The notes below the pieces were generated by a model. It made no database searches. It was not told where the DNA came from and saw only the letters and a program-made list of their open reading frames with translations. Positions 29,075 through 37,861 of a DNA stretch of 64,000 nt are shown piece by piece (position 1 is the first letter of the stretch; every line of letters starts with the position of its first letter). The DNA comes from Robertmurraya sp. FSL R5-0851 (lineage in GTDB: Bacteria > Bacillota > Bacilli > Bacillales > Cytobacillaceae): contig NZ_JBBOOE010000001.1 in assembly GCF_038002965.1 (NCBI RefSeq), forward strand, positions 260,501 to 324,500, read 5' to 3'. The position numbers and the translations under genes are program-made.

Positions 29075-30343
29075 ATGAAAGTAAAACAGTTTTATCTTTT
29101 TTTACTAATGGTAGCTTTTACAACGATCATTTCAGCGTGTTCAGGTAGTAATGGTGCATCTGCTCCGGAAGAGGGAAGCTCGGGATCAACTGAAGGTTCT
29201 TCTGATTCACAAGAAGATGTGATTGAAGTAGGAATCTTGCATTCTTTAAGTGGCACCATGGCGATCAGTGAAACATCTGTACATGATGCAGAATTATTAG
29301 CAATAAAAGAAATTAATGCAAACGGAGGCGTTTTGGGTAAGCAAATTAAGCCGGTTATTGAGGATGGCGCATCAGATTGGCCTACATTTGCAGAGAAAGC
29401 GAAGAAATTATTACAGCAAGATAAGGTTGCAACCATTTTTGGTGGCTGGACGTCTGCAAGCCGTAAAGCCATGCTTCCGGTGGTAGAAGAAAGTAATGGG
29501 TTACTATGGTACCCAGTTCAATATGAAGGGATGGAAAGCTCTCCAAACATCTTTTACACAGGTGCAGCTCCAAACCAACAAATTGTACCTGCTGTTGATT
29601 GGTTACTAGAAAATCGTGGTACAAAATTCTACTTATTAGGATCAGATTATGTATTCCCAAGAACAGCAAATGCAGCAATTAAAGCACAACTTGAAGATGC
29701 GGATGCAGATTTAGTGGGTGAGGAATATACACCACTAGGGCATACAGACTATAACACTGTTATTGCGAAAATAAAAAGTGAAAAACCAGATGTGATTTTC
29801 AATACGTTAAATGGTGATAGTAATGTTGCATTTTTTAAACAATTAAAGGATGCAGGTATTACGTCAGAAGATATTACTGTGCTTTCAGTTAGTGTTGCTG
29901 AAGAAGAAGTCCGAGGGATTGGTGCAGATGTGATTGCAGGTCATTTAACGAGCTGGAACTACTATCAATCGACTGAAACTCCTGAAAACAGTGAGTTTGT
30001 CGCAGCCTACAAAGCAGCTTATGGAGAAGATCGTGTAACAGCAGATCCAATTGAAGCCGGTTATTTTGGAGTTTATTTATGGGCTGCTGCAGTAGAAAAA
30101 GCTGGAACAACAGATGTGGATGCTGTAAAAGAAGCTGCTAAGGAATTAGAATTCCAGGCACCAGGTGGTCTTGTAAAGGTTGACGGTGAAAACCAGCATG
30201 TTTATAAGACTGTAAGAATTGGTGAAGTACAGGAGGATGGACAAATTAAAGAGTTATGGAATTCAGGTGAACCAGTAAAACCGGATCCATTCCTAAAGGG
30301 ATTTGATTGGGCAAGCGGGTTAGCTGAAAGCTTAGGTCAGTAA
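29075..30343 (+). CDS. urtA: urea ABC transporter substrate-binding lipoprotein
   Basis: This is a type-1 periplasmic-binding-fold lipoprotein (lipobox TTIISACSG). The mature part is typical of Urt[40 protein letters not shown] and [20 protein letters not shown]. The ATG at 29075 is preferred over an upstream in-frame start because GGGGGTT precedes it and a normal signal peptide results. A terminator follows it inside the operon. The TnrA/GlnR box lies upstream. Confidence 0.95.
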   Translation: MKVKQFYLFLLMVAFTTIISACSGSNGASAPEEGSSGSTEGSSDSQEDVIEVGILHSLSGTMAISETSVHDAELLAIKEINANGGVLGKQIKPVIEDGASDWPTFAEKAKKLLQQDKVATIFGGWTSASRKAMLPVVEESNGLLWYPVQYEGMESSPNIFYTGAAPNQQIVPAVDWLLENRGTKFYLLGSDYVFPRTANAAIKAQLEDADADLVGEEYTPLGHTDYNTVIAKIKSEKPDVIFNTLNGDSNVAFFKQLKDAGITSEDITVLSVSVAEEEVRGIGADVIAGHLTSWNYYQSTETPENSEFVAAYKAAYGEDRVTADPIEAGYFGVYLWAAAVEKAGTTDVDAVKEAAKELEFQAPGGLVKVDGENQHVYKTVRIGEVQEDGQIKELWNSGEPVKPDPFLKGFDWASGLAESLGQ

Positions 30344-30407
30344 TCATTTTATTAGATTCATATTTTTAAAGATTTATAACATAAGGTACTTGTTGAACGA
30401 ACTAAAT

Positions 30408-30446
30408 TAGATAGAGGTTTGAATAGCCTCTATCTACTTTTTTTTC
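30408..30446 (+). terminator. internal terminator between urtA and urtB
   Basis: TAGATAGAGG and CCTCTATCTA form a perfect 10-bp stem with a 9-nt loop, followed by a T run. It probably limits read-through so that the binding protein exceeds the membrane components. Confidence 0.88.
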
Positions 30447-30498
30447 AATCTTTAGAAATTATAACTATCAAAATTGTTTTGTAGAAAGGAGCAAGGAT

Positions 30499-31404
30499 AT
30501 GAGTGGTACAATATTAACCCTTTTCAATGGATTAAGCCTTGGTTCCATTTTATTATTAATTGCTCTAGGGCTTGCCGTTACCTTCGGTTTAATGAAGGTT
30601 ATTAACATGGCTCATGGAGAGTTAATTATGATTGGGGCATATGTAACATATGTGATTCAATCTCTTTTTTTAAAGTATGTCCCTGAACCATTTTTTGATC
30701 TTTACTTTTTGTTATCCATTCCTATCGCTTTTTTTATTGCTGCAGGATTCGGTATTTTACTAGAGGTATCGTTGATTCGATTTTTATATAAACGTCCTTT
30801 AGATAGCTTATTGGCAACATATGGTGTTGGTTTAATGCTTCAACAATTAGCAAGATCGATCTTTGGTGCACCTAATGTTGGTGTACAGAGTCCTAGTTTT
30901 TTAAATGGTGGACTTACGATAGGTACGCTTGTTTTGCCATACTCACGCCTTTTTATTTTAAGTCTTTCAATCTTATGTCTTGTTGCAATTTTTCTTTATT
31001 TTTATCGAACGACTAATGGTAGAAGAGTTCGTGCTGTTATGCAAAATAGACAAATGGCAGAATGCTTAGGTGTTCAAACAAGAAGGGTGGATTTAGCGAC
31101 TTTTGCGATTGGTTCAGGTTTTGCTGGTATTGCGGGCTGTGCCTTAACCTTATTAGGTCCAATTGGTCCAACCATTGGTACATATTATATTATCGATGCG
31201 TTTATGGTAGTAGTGGTTGGCGGAGTTGGTGCTCTTGTGGGAGCAGTGGTTGGTGCATTTGGAATTGGATTTTTCAATACCGTCTTTGAATTCTTCACTT
31301 CTGCTACAATCGGGAAAGTGCTGGTATTTATGCTAATTATCGCATTTTTACAATGGAGACCTTCTGGACTTGTCAGTTCTCAATCTAGAGCACTTGACGA
31401 ATAG
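30499..31404 (+). CDS. urtB: urea ABC transporter permease UrtB
   Basis: This branched-chain amino acid-type (LivH) permease has 301 aa and about eight membrane helices. Signature segments are [35 protein letters not shown] and the coupling region [27 protein letters not shown] precedes the ATG. It works with UrtC in the urea importer fed by UrtA. Confidence 0.93.
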   Translation: MSGTILTLFNGLSLGSILLLIALGLAVTFGLMKVINMAHGELIMIGAYVTYVIQSLFLKYVPEPFFDLYFLLSIPIAFFIAAGFGILLEVSLIRFLYKRPLDSLLATYGVGLMLQQLARSIFGAPNVGVQSPSFLNGGLTIGTLVLPYSRLFILSLSILCLVAIFLYFYRTTNGRRVRAVMQNRQMAECLGVQTRRVDLATFAIGSGFAGIAGCALTLLGPIGPTIGTYYIIDAFMVVVVGGVGALVGAVVGAFGIGFFNTVFEFFTSATIGKVLVFMLIIAFLQWRPSGLVSSQSRALDE

Positions 31405-31425
31405 AGATAAGGAGCGGTGATTTTT

Positions 31426-32517
31426 ATGGGGAAAATAATAAATCAATCGATATTTAATAAAAAAAATCTTCTATTGTTAGGTTTTATCGTGTTACTTATA
31501 GCGCCCTTATTTCTAACAGATTTCCGTCTGAATCTTCTCGGTAAATACTTAGCTTTTGCTATTTTAGTTATTGGTTTGGACTTGTTATGGGGTTATACAG
31601 GTGTACTGAGTTTAGGACACGGGATTTTCTTTGGGATTGGTGCCTATGCTATGGGAATGTATTTAAAGTTAGAGGCCTCCGGTACTACTAAACTTCCTGA
31701 TTTTATGGCATGGAGTGGTGTGCAAGAGCTTCCATTCATTTGGGTGCCATTTCAAAATCCAATCCTAGCCATCCTATTAGGAATATTCATTCCCTTAGTA
31801 ATTGCATTGCTACTTGGACTGTTAACGTTCCGTAATCGTATTAATGGAGTTTATTTCACCATCTTATCTCAAGCATTAGTCGTAGTTGTTGTCACTCTTT
31901 TTGTAGGCCAACAAGGTTTAACGGGTGGAACAAATGGCTTGACAAGTTTCAGTACCATTTTTGGATTTTCGCTAGCATCTACAACAACGCAGACTGTTAT
32001 TTATCTTATTACAGCTGCTGTTCTGGCAATTGTTTATTTTGCTAGTAAAATGCTGATTAATGGACGCTTAGGGCAGGTGTTAATCGGTATTCGAGATGGG
32101 GAAAATCGCCTTCGGTTTTTAGGATATGATCCTGCCATCTTCAAAACTTTTATTTATGCTTTATCGGCTGGAATTGCGGGATTAGCTGGGATGTTATTTG
32201 TTCTTCAGGTAGGTATTATTTCACCAACCATGATGGGAATTATTCCTTCTATTGAAATGGTGCTATGGGTTGCATTAGGGGGACGAGGTACACTGATTGG
32301 TCCAGTGCTAGGAGCGATTTTAGTAAACTGGGCAAAAACAACCTTTAGTGAGTCCTACCCGGATATTTGGTTATATTTCTTAGGACTTATGTTCGTGATT
32401 GTCGTTGTGTTTTTACCAGACGGTTTGATGGGACTATTTAAGAAATTCCAAAAAAGGTGGATTGGTTTACATGATAAACAGCCAAACAGTGCTAGAGTCG
32501 AAAAAAATTACAGTTGA
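31426..32517 (+). CDS. urtC: urea ABC transporter permease UrtC
   Basis: This is a LivM-type permease of about 363 aa with multiple membrane helices. Conserved segments are LGLDLLWGYTGVLSLGHG-like sequence at the N-terminal third, LTFRNRINGVYFTILSQAL and IGIRDGENRLRFLGYDPA. The ATG at 31426 follows GGAGCGGTGA; GTG at 31417 is less likely. The 3' end overlaps urtD by 47 bases. Confidence 0.93.
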   Translation: MGKIINQSIFNKKNLLLLGFIVLLIAPLFLTDFRLNLLGKYLAFAILVIGLDLLWGYTGVLSLGHGIFFGIGAYAMGMYLKLEASGTTKLPDFMAWSGVQELPFIWVPFQNPILAILLGIFIPLVIALLLGLLTFRNRINGVYFTILSQALVVVVVTLFVGQQGLTGGTNGLTSFSTIFGFSLASTTTQTVIYLITAAVLAIVYFASKMLINGRLGQVLIGIRDGENRLRFLGYDPAIFKTFIYALSAGIAGLAGMLFVLQVGIISPTMMGIIPSIEMVLWVALGGRGTLIGPVLGAILVNWAKTTFSESYPDIWLYFLGLMFVIVVVFLPDGLMGLFKKFQKRWIGLHDKQPNSARVEKNYS

Positions 32518-33226
32518 ATTTAGTGGATTCAAAGCAATTAGTAATTTGGATTTTAAGGTAACAGATAATAAAGTTCATTTCTTGATTGGACCAAATGGAG
32601 CAGGTAAGACAACTTTATTAGATGTTATTTGTGGGAAAACGCAAGTGAGTCAAGGGAAGGTTGTGTATATGGAGGATCAAAATCTAGTGAAACTAAAGGA
32701 TTTTAAAATCGTCCATATAGGAATATCTCGAAAGTTCCAAACTCCTTCTATTTTTCAAAACTTAACTGTGTATGAAAATTTAATCATTGCCCTAAAGCAG
32801 GATAAGGGACTCTGGGCAACAATTACAGCAAAAATAACAAAAAATCAACAAAAAGATATAGAGGAGATGCTTCATTTAACCGGATTAATAGAAGAAAAGG
32901 ATCAGCAGGCGGGTGCTCTATCACATGGGCAAAAGCAATGGTTGGAAATTGCGATGGTTTTATTACAGGATCCAGGTCTGGTGTTACTAGATGAACCTAT
33001 TGCAGGAATGTCTAAAGTTGAAAGACTGAAGACAGGAGAAATGATTCGTGAAATTGCAAAGGATCGAACCGTATTAATTGTTGAGCATGATATGGATTTT
33101 GTAAAAGAGTATGCAGATATCGTGACGGTGATGCATGAAGGACAATTACTTTGTCAAGGTTCCATGGAAGAGGTTCAAAATGATCCTCGGGTTCGTGAAG
33201 TATACCTTGGACGAAAGGAGGATTAA
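32471..33226 (+). CDS. urtD: urea ABC transporter ATP-binding protein UrtD
   Basis: This LivG-type ATPase has Walker A GPNGAGKTT, Q-loop GISRKFQTPSIFQNLT, an unusual but family-typical signature LSHGQKQWLEIAM, Walker B LVLLDEPIAGM and switch region VEHDMDFV. The SHGQ variant is characteristic of UrtD. ATG 32471 lies inside urtC, after AGGTGG. TTG 32462 is an alternative start. Confidence 0.94.
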   Translation: MINSQTVLESKKITVEFSGFKAISNLDFKVTDNKVHFLIGPNGAGKTTLLDVICGKTQVSQGKVVYMEDQNLVKLKDFKIVHIGISRKFQTPSIFQNLTVYENLIIALKQDKGLWATITAKITKNQQKDIEEMLHLTGLIEEKDQQAGALSHGQKQWLEIAMVLLQDPGLVLLDEPIAGMSKVERLKTGEMIREIAKDRTVLIVEHDMDFVKEYADIVTVMHEGQLLCQGSMEEVQNDPRVREVYLGRKED

Positions 33227-33230
33227 TATA

Positions 33231-33929
33231 ATGCTAGAACTGGAAAATTTAGAGGTTGGTTACGGTGAAAGCATGGTGGTAAGGAATATACAGCTGAAGG
33301 TAAAGGAAAGCCAAGTGGTTTGTATTATGGGACGGAATGGTGTTGGTAAAACAACATTATTAAAAGCCATTATGGGAATTTTATCACCGAAAAGTGGCAG
33401 TATTCTTTTTAAAAATGATAATATCACCAAGAAAAGTCCTTCGTATCGTGCCATAAAGGGGATTGGTTATGTTCCACAGGGTAGAGAGATTTTTCCGAAG
33501 CTTACGGTTTATGAAAACTTATTAATCGGTCTAGAAGCAAGTGGTGGGACAAAGAAGAATGTAATTCGAGAAGATATCTATGAATATTTTCCGATTTTAA
33601 AGGAATTTAAGAATCGAAATGGTGGGGACCTAAGTGGAGGTCAACAGCAGCAGCTAGCCATTGCGAGAGCTTTGGTTTCTAACCCATCTTTCTTGCTATT
33701 AGATGAACCAACAGAAGGAATTCAGCCTAATATTGTTGCAGATATTCAAAGAGTTATTCGGGATATTAAAGAAAATAGTAAAACATCCATGATTTTAGTA
33801 GAACAAAATTTGGACTATGCGAAAAGTGTAGCAGATTACATTTATGTCGTTGATCACGGATCAATCGTGTATGAGAGCTCGGTAGATAAGATACAGGATG
33901 AAGATGTATATCGGTACTTGAGTGTTTAA
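33231..33929 (+). CDS. urtE: urea ABC transporter ATP-binding protein UrtE
   Basis: This LivF-type ATPase of 232 aa has Walker A GRNGVGKTT, Q-loop IGYVPQGREIFPKLT, signature LSGGQQQQLAIARAL and Walker B LLLDEPTEGIQPN. AAAGGAGG lies 9 nt before ATG 33231, so the longer upstream frame is rejected. It is the last gene of the urt operon. Confidence 0.95.
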   Translation: MLELENLEVGYGESMVVRNIQLKVKESQVVCIMGRNGVGKTTLLKAIMGILSPKSGSILFKNDNITKKSPSYRAIKGIGYVPQGREIFPKLTVYENLLIGLEASGGTKKNVIREDIYEYFPILKEFKNRNGGDLSGGQQQQLAIARALVSNPSFLLLDEPTEGIQPNIVADIQRVIRDIKENSKTSMILVEQNLDYAKSVADYIYVVDHGSIVYESSVDKIQDEDVYRYLSV

Positions 33930-33989
33930 GAAGGAAAAGAGGTTCAATAATAATCTTTAAAGGGGTTTTGAAAATTAAATTCAAAAAAG

Positions 33990-34027
33990 GAATCACCCAC
34001 AGACTTAAGTGCTGAGGTGATTTTTTT
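33990..34027 (+). terminator. terminator of the urt operon
   Basis: AATCACC and GGTGATT enclose a second short stem (CAG/CTG), followed by TTTTTTT. Confidence 0.8.
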
Positions 34028-34312
34028 ATCTAAAAACTCATAAAAATAGACAAATTGTTAGGTGGAAAAAGAAAGTTGATATCCTAAATATACACGTGTT
34101 AGACAGAATTAAATAATCATCCCTTGGATATGTACAAAAGAAAAATGAAGTTAATGAGAAAAAAGTTGTCACCATGTTAGAAAATGGCGAAATCACCCCT
34201 GAGGAAGCTATTAAGCCTTTATAATATGAATAAGATTGAAACTTACTTAAGATTAAATCGTATACATAAGGTGATAAAGAGAATAAACATGATTTGGAAA
34301 GGGGAGAGGGCC

Positions 34313-35269
34313 ATGGAATATTTTATTGGTTTTATGATGATCGGACTTTTTTTACTGATAGGAAGTACGTTGTTTTCTAAAGGAAAGAAAAAATCCTTAA
34401 GGAATGACCCAATCCCAGAACAGCTAGGTTTACAGGTAGTAGAAGGGCTTCCGATTGTAAAAAAGCTGGACCAATCATTGCCCAACTTTTATATAGACAA
34501 TGTGAAAAATCGTGTCTTACAGAGTCATCCGAAATGGAAGGATCATGAGTTTGACTGGGGAATGTTTGAGTTAAAGCGGTATTTCTTGATGAATAGTCTG
34601 TTAAAAACAGTCCCGATGTTTAGTCATCATGTGGATGAAATTTGGCATGAGATGCTAATGTTTACAAGGGATTATGAGAAGTTTTCCAAAGACTTTTACA
34701 ATGATACACTGCATCACACACCTAATATGGATAGCACACCCATTCCAGGAGAACGAGCATTTTTTGATTGGGTATATATTAGTCTATTTGAAGTAACCAC
34801 GAACAGTAGAGCGATCTGGGGGAGTTTTTTACAGAACCCTATTAAGCGTGAGATTTTAGATGATTTCGTCCTATTGCCTGAAGAGGAGTTACTATCAAAA
34901 TATTTTAGAAAAAATGAAGATTGGTTGGATGTGAAAAGATATTTAATTCGTAAAATGAAAAGTGAGATTCATGAGGCTGAGCAGCAATACACGGACTCTA
35001 AGGAGTTTGCTCCATATCCCTCAACTAGTAACGCCCACATGTATTCATTGGCAGCGGGGGCAGCTGTCTATTATTCATTGTACGATGAGGAAGAATTTCA
35101 TGAGCAGATGAGCGAAGTCGTTCCTGAAGAGTACCAAAAAGCAGCTCCTTTCGGTGGAGGATCTTCATGTTCTGGCTTTGCTTGTAGTAGTGATTCACAC
35201 GATTCAGGTGGTGGTGGAGATTCAGGAGGTTCCAGCTGCTCTAGTTGTGGAGGTGGGTGTAGTAGTTAA
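34313..35269 (+). CDS. membrane-anchored glycine-rich-domain-like protein with Cys/Gly/Ser tail
   Basis: This 318-aa protein has one N-terminal membrane helix (EYFIGFMMIGLFLLIGSTLF) and a domain with HHVDEIWHEMLMFTRDYEKF. That motif resembles the HxxDxxWH motif of the glycine-rich domain protein family. The last 45 residues are almost only Gly, Ser, Cys and Asp, ending CSSCGGGCSS. ATG 34313 follows AAAGGGGAGAGGG; an upstream in-frame start at 34184 is rejected. A short degenerate frame at 34,138-34,224 (TMLENGEITPEEAIKPL) precedes it and looks like a remnant. The function is unknown. Confidence 0.6.
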   Translation: MEYFIGFMMIGLFLLIGSTLFSKGKKKSLRNDPIPEQLGLQVVEGLPIVKKLDQSLPNFYIDNVKNRVLQSHPKWKDHEFDWGMFELKRYFLMNSLLKTVPMFSHHVDEIWHEMLMFTRDYEKFSKDFYNDTLHHTPNMDSTPIPGERAFFDWVYISLFEVTTNSRAIWGSFLQNPIKREILDDFVLLPEEELLSKYFRKNEDWLDVKRYLIRKMKSEIHEAEQQYTDSKEFAPYPSTSNAHMYSLAAGAAVYYSLYDEEEFHEQMSEVVPEEYQKAAPFGGGSSCSGFACSSDSHDSGGGGDSGGSSCSSCGGGCSS

Positions 35270-35283
35270 TTTTCATAAAAGCT

Positions 35284-35579
35284 GATTCCCGCATCTGGGT
35301 TCAAGAGGGTCCGCACTTATCGGTTGGTCACTATGGTTTAGCAGAAACAGCACCCGAGTTGATAAATAGACGGAGAAATTCCGTTTAATTAGAAATGATG
35401 ATTAAAAATAAGCTAAATAGAAGGAGAGATTCCGCCTATTGGCTAGAAAAGTTTGAAAAGGGGAGATTTTGCTTAGCATAAGCGGAAAACCTTCCCTTAT
35501 TTTCCCCGAAATGAGCTCCATTCTGTATTTAACCGAAAAATCTCCGCTTGTTTGCTGGTTATTCGATTAAGGATAAGAC
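35284..35579 (+). repeat. dispersed intergenic repeat, copy 1
   Basis: First of four related copies (others at 43,053, 48,618 and 58,021). The element is a row of short hairpin modules such as AGACGGAGAAATTCCGTTT, AGAAGGAGAGATTCCGCCT and AAGCGGAAAACCTTCCCTT, followed by CCCCGAAATGAGCTCCATTC and ACCGAAAAATCTCCGCTTG. Copy 1 has about 22 extra bases between GATTCCCGCA and CTTATCGGTTGG compared with copy 4. It lies between convergent genes and has no coding potential. Confidence 0.8.
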
Positions 35580-35672
35580 ACCCATTTCACTCAGAAATTC
35601 AAGAGAACCTCATTTTAATGCATGACGGTAAAATGTACCACAAGTAAATGGGATTTTTGTTTTCCTAATAAA

Positions 35673-35705
35673 TATAACTCGCCAATTATGGCGAGTTATA
35701 CTTTT
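35673..35705. terminator. bidirectional terminator between convergent genes
   Basis: TATAACTCGCCA and TGGCGAGTTATA form a perfect 12-bp stem with an ATTA loop, followed on the plus strand by CTTTTTTA. It ends at the stop codon of the aminotransferase gene. A very similar hairpin follows repeat copy 3 at 48,907. Confidence 0.85.
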
Positions 35706-36896
35706 TTATTTCACTACCTCAGGCTTCAGTAAAACACTGATCAACCGGTCCATTCCAAGTTCAATGGTTTCAGGAGTTGAATGGCTAAAGTTTAGTCTGA
35801 ATGTGTTGTTCTTTGGCTCATTCACGTAGAAAGGTGCCCCTGGAACAAAGGCAACTCCTTTTTCCACTGCTTGGTTTAAAAGAGCCGTTGTGTTTAAATG
35901 CTCATTCCCTTCTACCCAAATAAACATTCCGCCTTTTGGTTCCTTCCATTTGAATAAATCGGGCCCTAATTTATTTAAATAATCTCTCATGATCGTCATG
36001 CGTTCATAGTAGACACTTCTGATTAAATCGATATGAGAAGCAAGGTTGAAATCACGTAATAAATAATAAAGAGCTTGCTGGTCGATCGAACTGGAATGTA
36101 AATCATTCATCTGCTTCGCTTGTACCATCATATTGATGACTTCCGATGGTCCAGTTACCCAGCCTGTACGTAACGCAGGAACCACAGACTTTGAAAATGT
36201 ACTCGTATAGATTACATGGCTATGATCATAGTCAAAGGAGGCTACTGGAGAATATCGTTCTTCTGGATGAAATTGAATATCCCCGTATGGATCGTCCTCT
36301 AAAATAAGGACATTATTTTCTTGGCAAAGGCTTAATAGCTTTCGACGTCTCTCATCGCTCCAGACCTTCCCGTCCGGATTAGCAAAGGTTGGAATGACAT
36401 AAACAAATTTAGGACTCCATGTTTCCAATTTCTCTTTTAAGTCTTCAGGTAACATCCCGTCTTCATCGCTGCTAACGGAAATGACATTTGCCCCGTAAGA
36501 TCTAAAAACCTGGAGAGCAGCTAAGTAGGTTGGATCCTCTGTAAGGACAACATCTCCGGGAGTCAGCATGATCCGTGAGAACAAGTCAATGGCTTGCTGA
36601 GAGCCTGTTGTTACGAGAATATTGTCAACAGCAGATGAAATTCCTCTATCCGCCATCTTTTCTTTAATGGCTTCTCTAAGCGGAACAAATCCTTCTGTTA
36701 ACCCATATTGCAAAGAAGAATTTCCTGAAGCAAATACTTTCTCGTAAGCAATCTTTACTTGTTCAATAGGAAAGATATCTTCTGCTGGTAATCCACCAGC
36801 AAAGGAGATCACGTGTCCTTGTTGAGTAACCTTAAGAATGTCTCTAACTGCAGATGATGCATAGTTTTTAGTTTGGGGTGCAAATGAATAATGCAT
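35706..36896 (-). CDS. PLP-dependent aminotransferase (class I/II, LysN/aspartate-like)
   Basis: This fold-type I aminotransferase has 396 aa. Visible are ISFAGGLPAEDIFP near the N terminus, LQYGLTEGFVPLREAI, VTTGSQQAIDLFSRI, VIPTFANPDGKVWS with the conserved Asn, LEDDPYGDIQF with the Asp that binds the pyridine nitrogen, and the PLP lysine in YTSTFSKSVVPALRTGW. The substrate cannot be assigned; homologues act on 2-aminoadipate or aromatic and branched amino acids. It is divergent from an XRE-cupin regulator, which may control it. Confidence 0.88.
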   Translation of the reverse strand: MHYSFAPQTKNYASSAVRDILKVTQQGHVISFAGGLPAEDIFPIEQVKIAYEKVFASGNSSLQYGLTEGFVPLREAIKEKMADRGISSAVDNILVTTGSQQAIDLFSRIMLTPGDVVLTEDPTYLAALQVFRSYGANVISVSSDEDGMLPEDLKEKLETWSPKFVYVIPTFANPDGKVWSDERRRKLLSLCQENNVLILEDDPYGDIQFHPEERYSPVASFDYDHSHVIYTSTFSKSVVPALRTGWVTGPSEVINMMVQAKQMNDLHSSSIDQQALYYLLRDFNLASHIDLIRSVYYERMTIMRDYLNKLGPDLFKWKEPKGGMFIWVEGNEHLNTTALLNQAVEKGVAFVPGAPFYVNEPKNNTFRLNFSHSTPETIELGMDRLISVLLKPEVVK

Positions 36897-37135
36897 GGTG
36901 GTCGCTTCCTTCTATTAATATTGTGTTAGTTGATTAAAGTAAAATTAAATCGGTATATAATATATTGTTATAAATAGTACAATATAACATCCAGGTTGTG
37001 CAACGGTTTTTTTAAAATATTTAGAAAAATTAAATAAATATTTGTAATAAAAGGTCCGTGTATTGACAATTTTCTGACTAGTGATAAAAATATTATAATA
37101 ACATATTGCGAACTGAAATGAAGGAGCAAAAGTAA
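36897..37135. promoter_or_regulatory. divergent promoter region with inverted repeat
   Basis: This 239-nt AT-rich region separates the aminotransferase and regulator genes. TATATTGT-N10-ACAATATA (36961-36986) is a perfect inverted repeat and a candidate operator for the neighbouring XRE regulator. TTGACA at 37063 faces the regulator gene, but no -10 lies at standard spacing. Confidence 0.45.
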
Positions 37136-37708
37136 ATGGATAAAGATTTATTAACTGTCCAAATTGGGGAACGACTGCGGTATTTCCGGCAACAGCGTCA
37201 TTTGACGTTAGAAGATTTGGCTGAGCTAACAGGTGTTAGTAAACCAATGATTGGGCAAATTGAGCGTGGCACCTCTAACCCTACTGTTTCGACTCTTTGG
37301 AAAATTGCAGCAGGACTTCAGATTCCTTTTGCTTCTTTCTTAACGACGAATCCCTCAATTAAAATTAATAAAGTAGAAGAACAACCTTTTTTTACGGATG
37401 ATGATGATTTATTTGAAGTTTACAATACCTTTTCATCTCCTGGTATTCCATTTGAACTATATAGGGTTCGTTTGTTACCGGGGTGTAAGCATTTTTCTGA
37501 ACAAAGTGGAGCGGGTACACTGAAGTCTATTACGGTCCTTTCCGGAAGGTTAACGGTGAAAATTGGAGAGGAAGAACCTTTTACGATTGATGAGGGGGAT
37601 TCTGTCTCCTTTACGACGGATATTTCTCAAATCTATGAAAATGCTTCGGACAAGTTATGCGAAATCAATATGGCAATATATTACTCTCGTACACAAGTAC
37701 AAATTTAG
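37136..37708 (+). CDS. XRE-family regulator with C-terminal cupin domain
   Basis: The 190-aa protein has an N-terminal helix-turn-helix (RLRYFRQQRHLTLEDLAELT, GVSKPMIGQIERGTSNPT) and a C-terminal cupin barrel (about residues 110-185: SITVLSGRLTVKIGEEEPFT, EGDSVSFTTD). Such regulators sense small molecules through the cupin. AAGGAGC precedes the ATG. It is divergent from the aminotransferase gene and 150 nt upstream of a nickel-type importer with its own promoter. Confidence 0.88.
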   Translation: MDKDLLTVQIGERLRYFRQQRHLTLEDLAELTGVSKPMIGQIERGTSNPTVSTLWKIAAGLQIPFASFLTTNPSIKINKVEEQPFFTDDDDLFEVYNTFSSPGIPFELYRVRLLPGCKHFSEQSGAGTLKSITVLSGRLTVKIGEEEPFTIDEGDSVSFTTDISQIYENASDKLCEINMAIYYSRTQVQI

Positions 37709-37791
37709 TTTGCCAGGCCTAGCTTAGAATCTACCTATATTTCTTATATTAGGGGATGGATAGGAATACTTTGTGACAATTCCAAATTATA

Positions 37792-37840
37792 TTGACAATG
37801 AGTAACTCCAACTCTATTATTGATAATGGTTATCATTATC
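37792..37840 (+). promoter_or_regulatory. promoter and Fur box of the nik-type operon
   Basis: TTGACA (37792-37797) and TATTAT (37815-37820) are 17 nt apart. Directly after the -10, GATAATGGTTATCATTATC (37822-37840) matches the 19-bp Fur box with about two changes. It would cover the transcription start. No NikR-type GTATGA-N16-TCATAC site is visible. Confidence 0.85.
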
Positions 37841-37861
37841 AACTTAGGAGGAGCAAATAGT

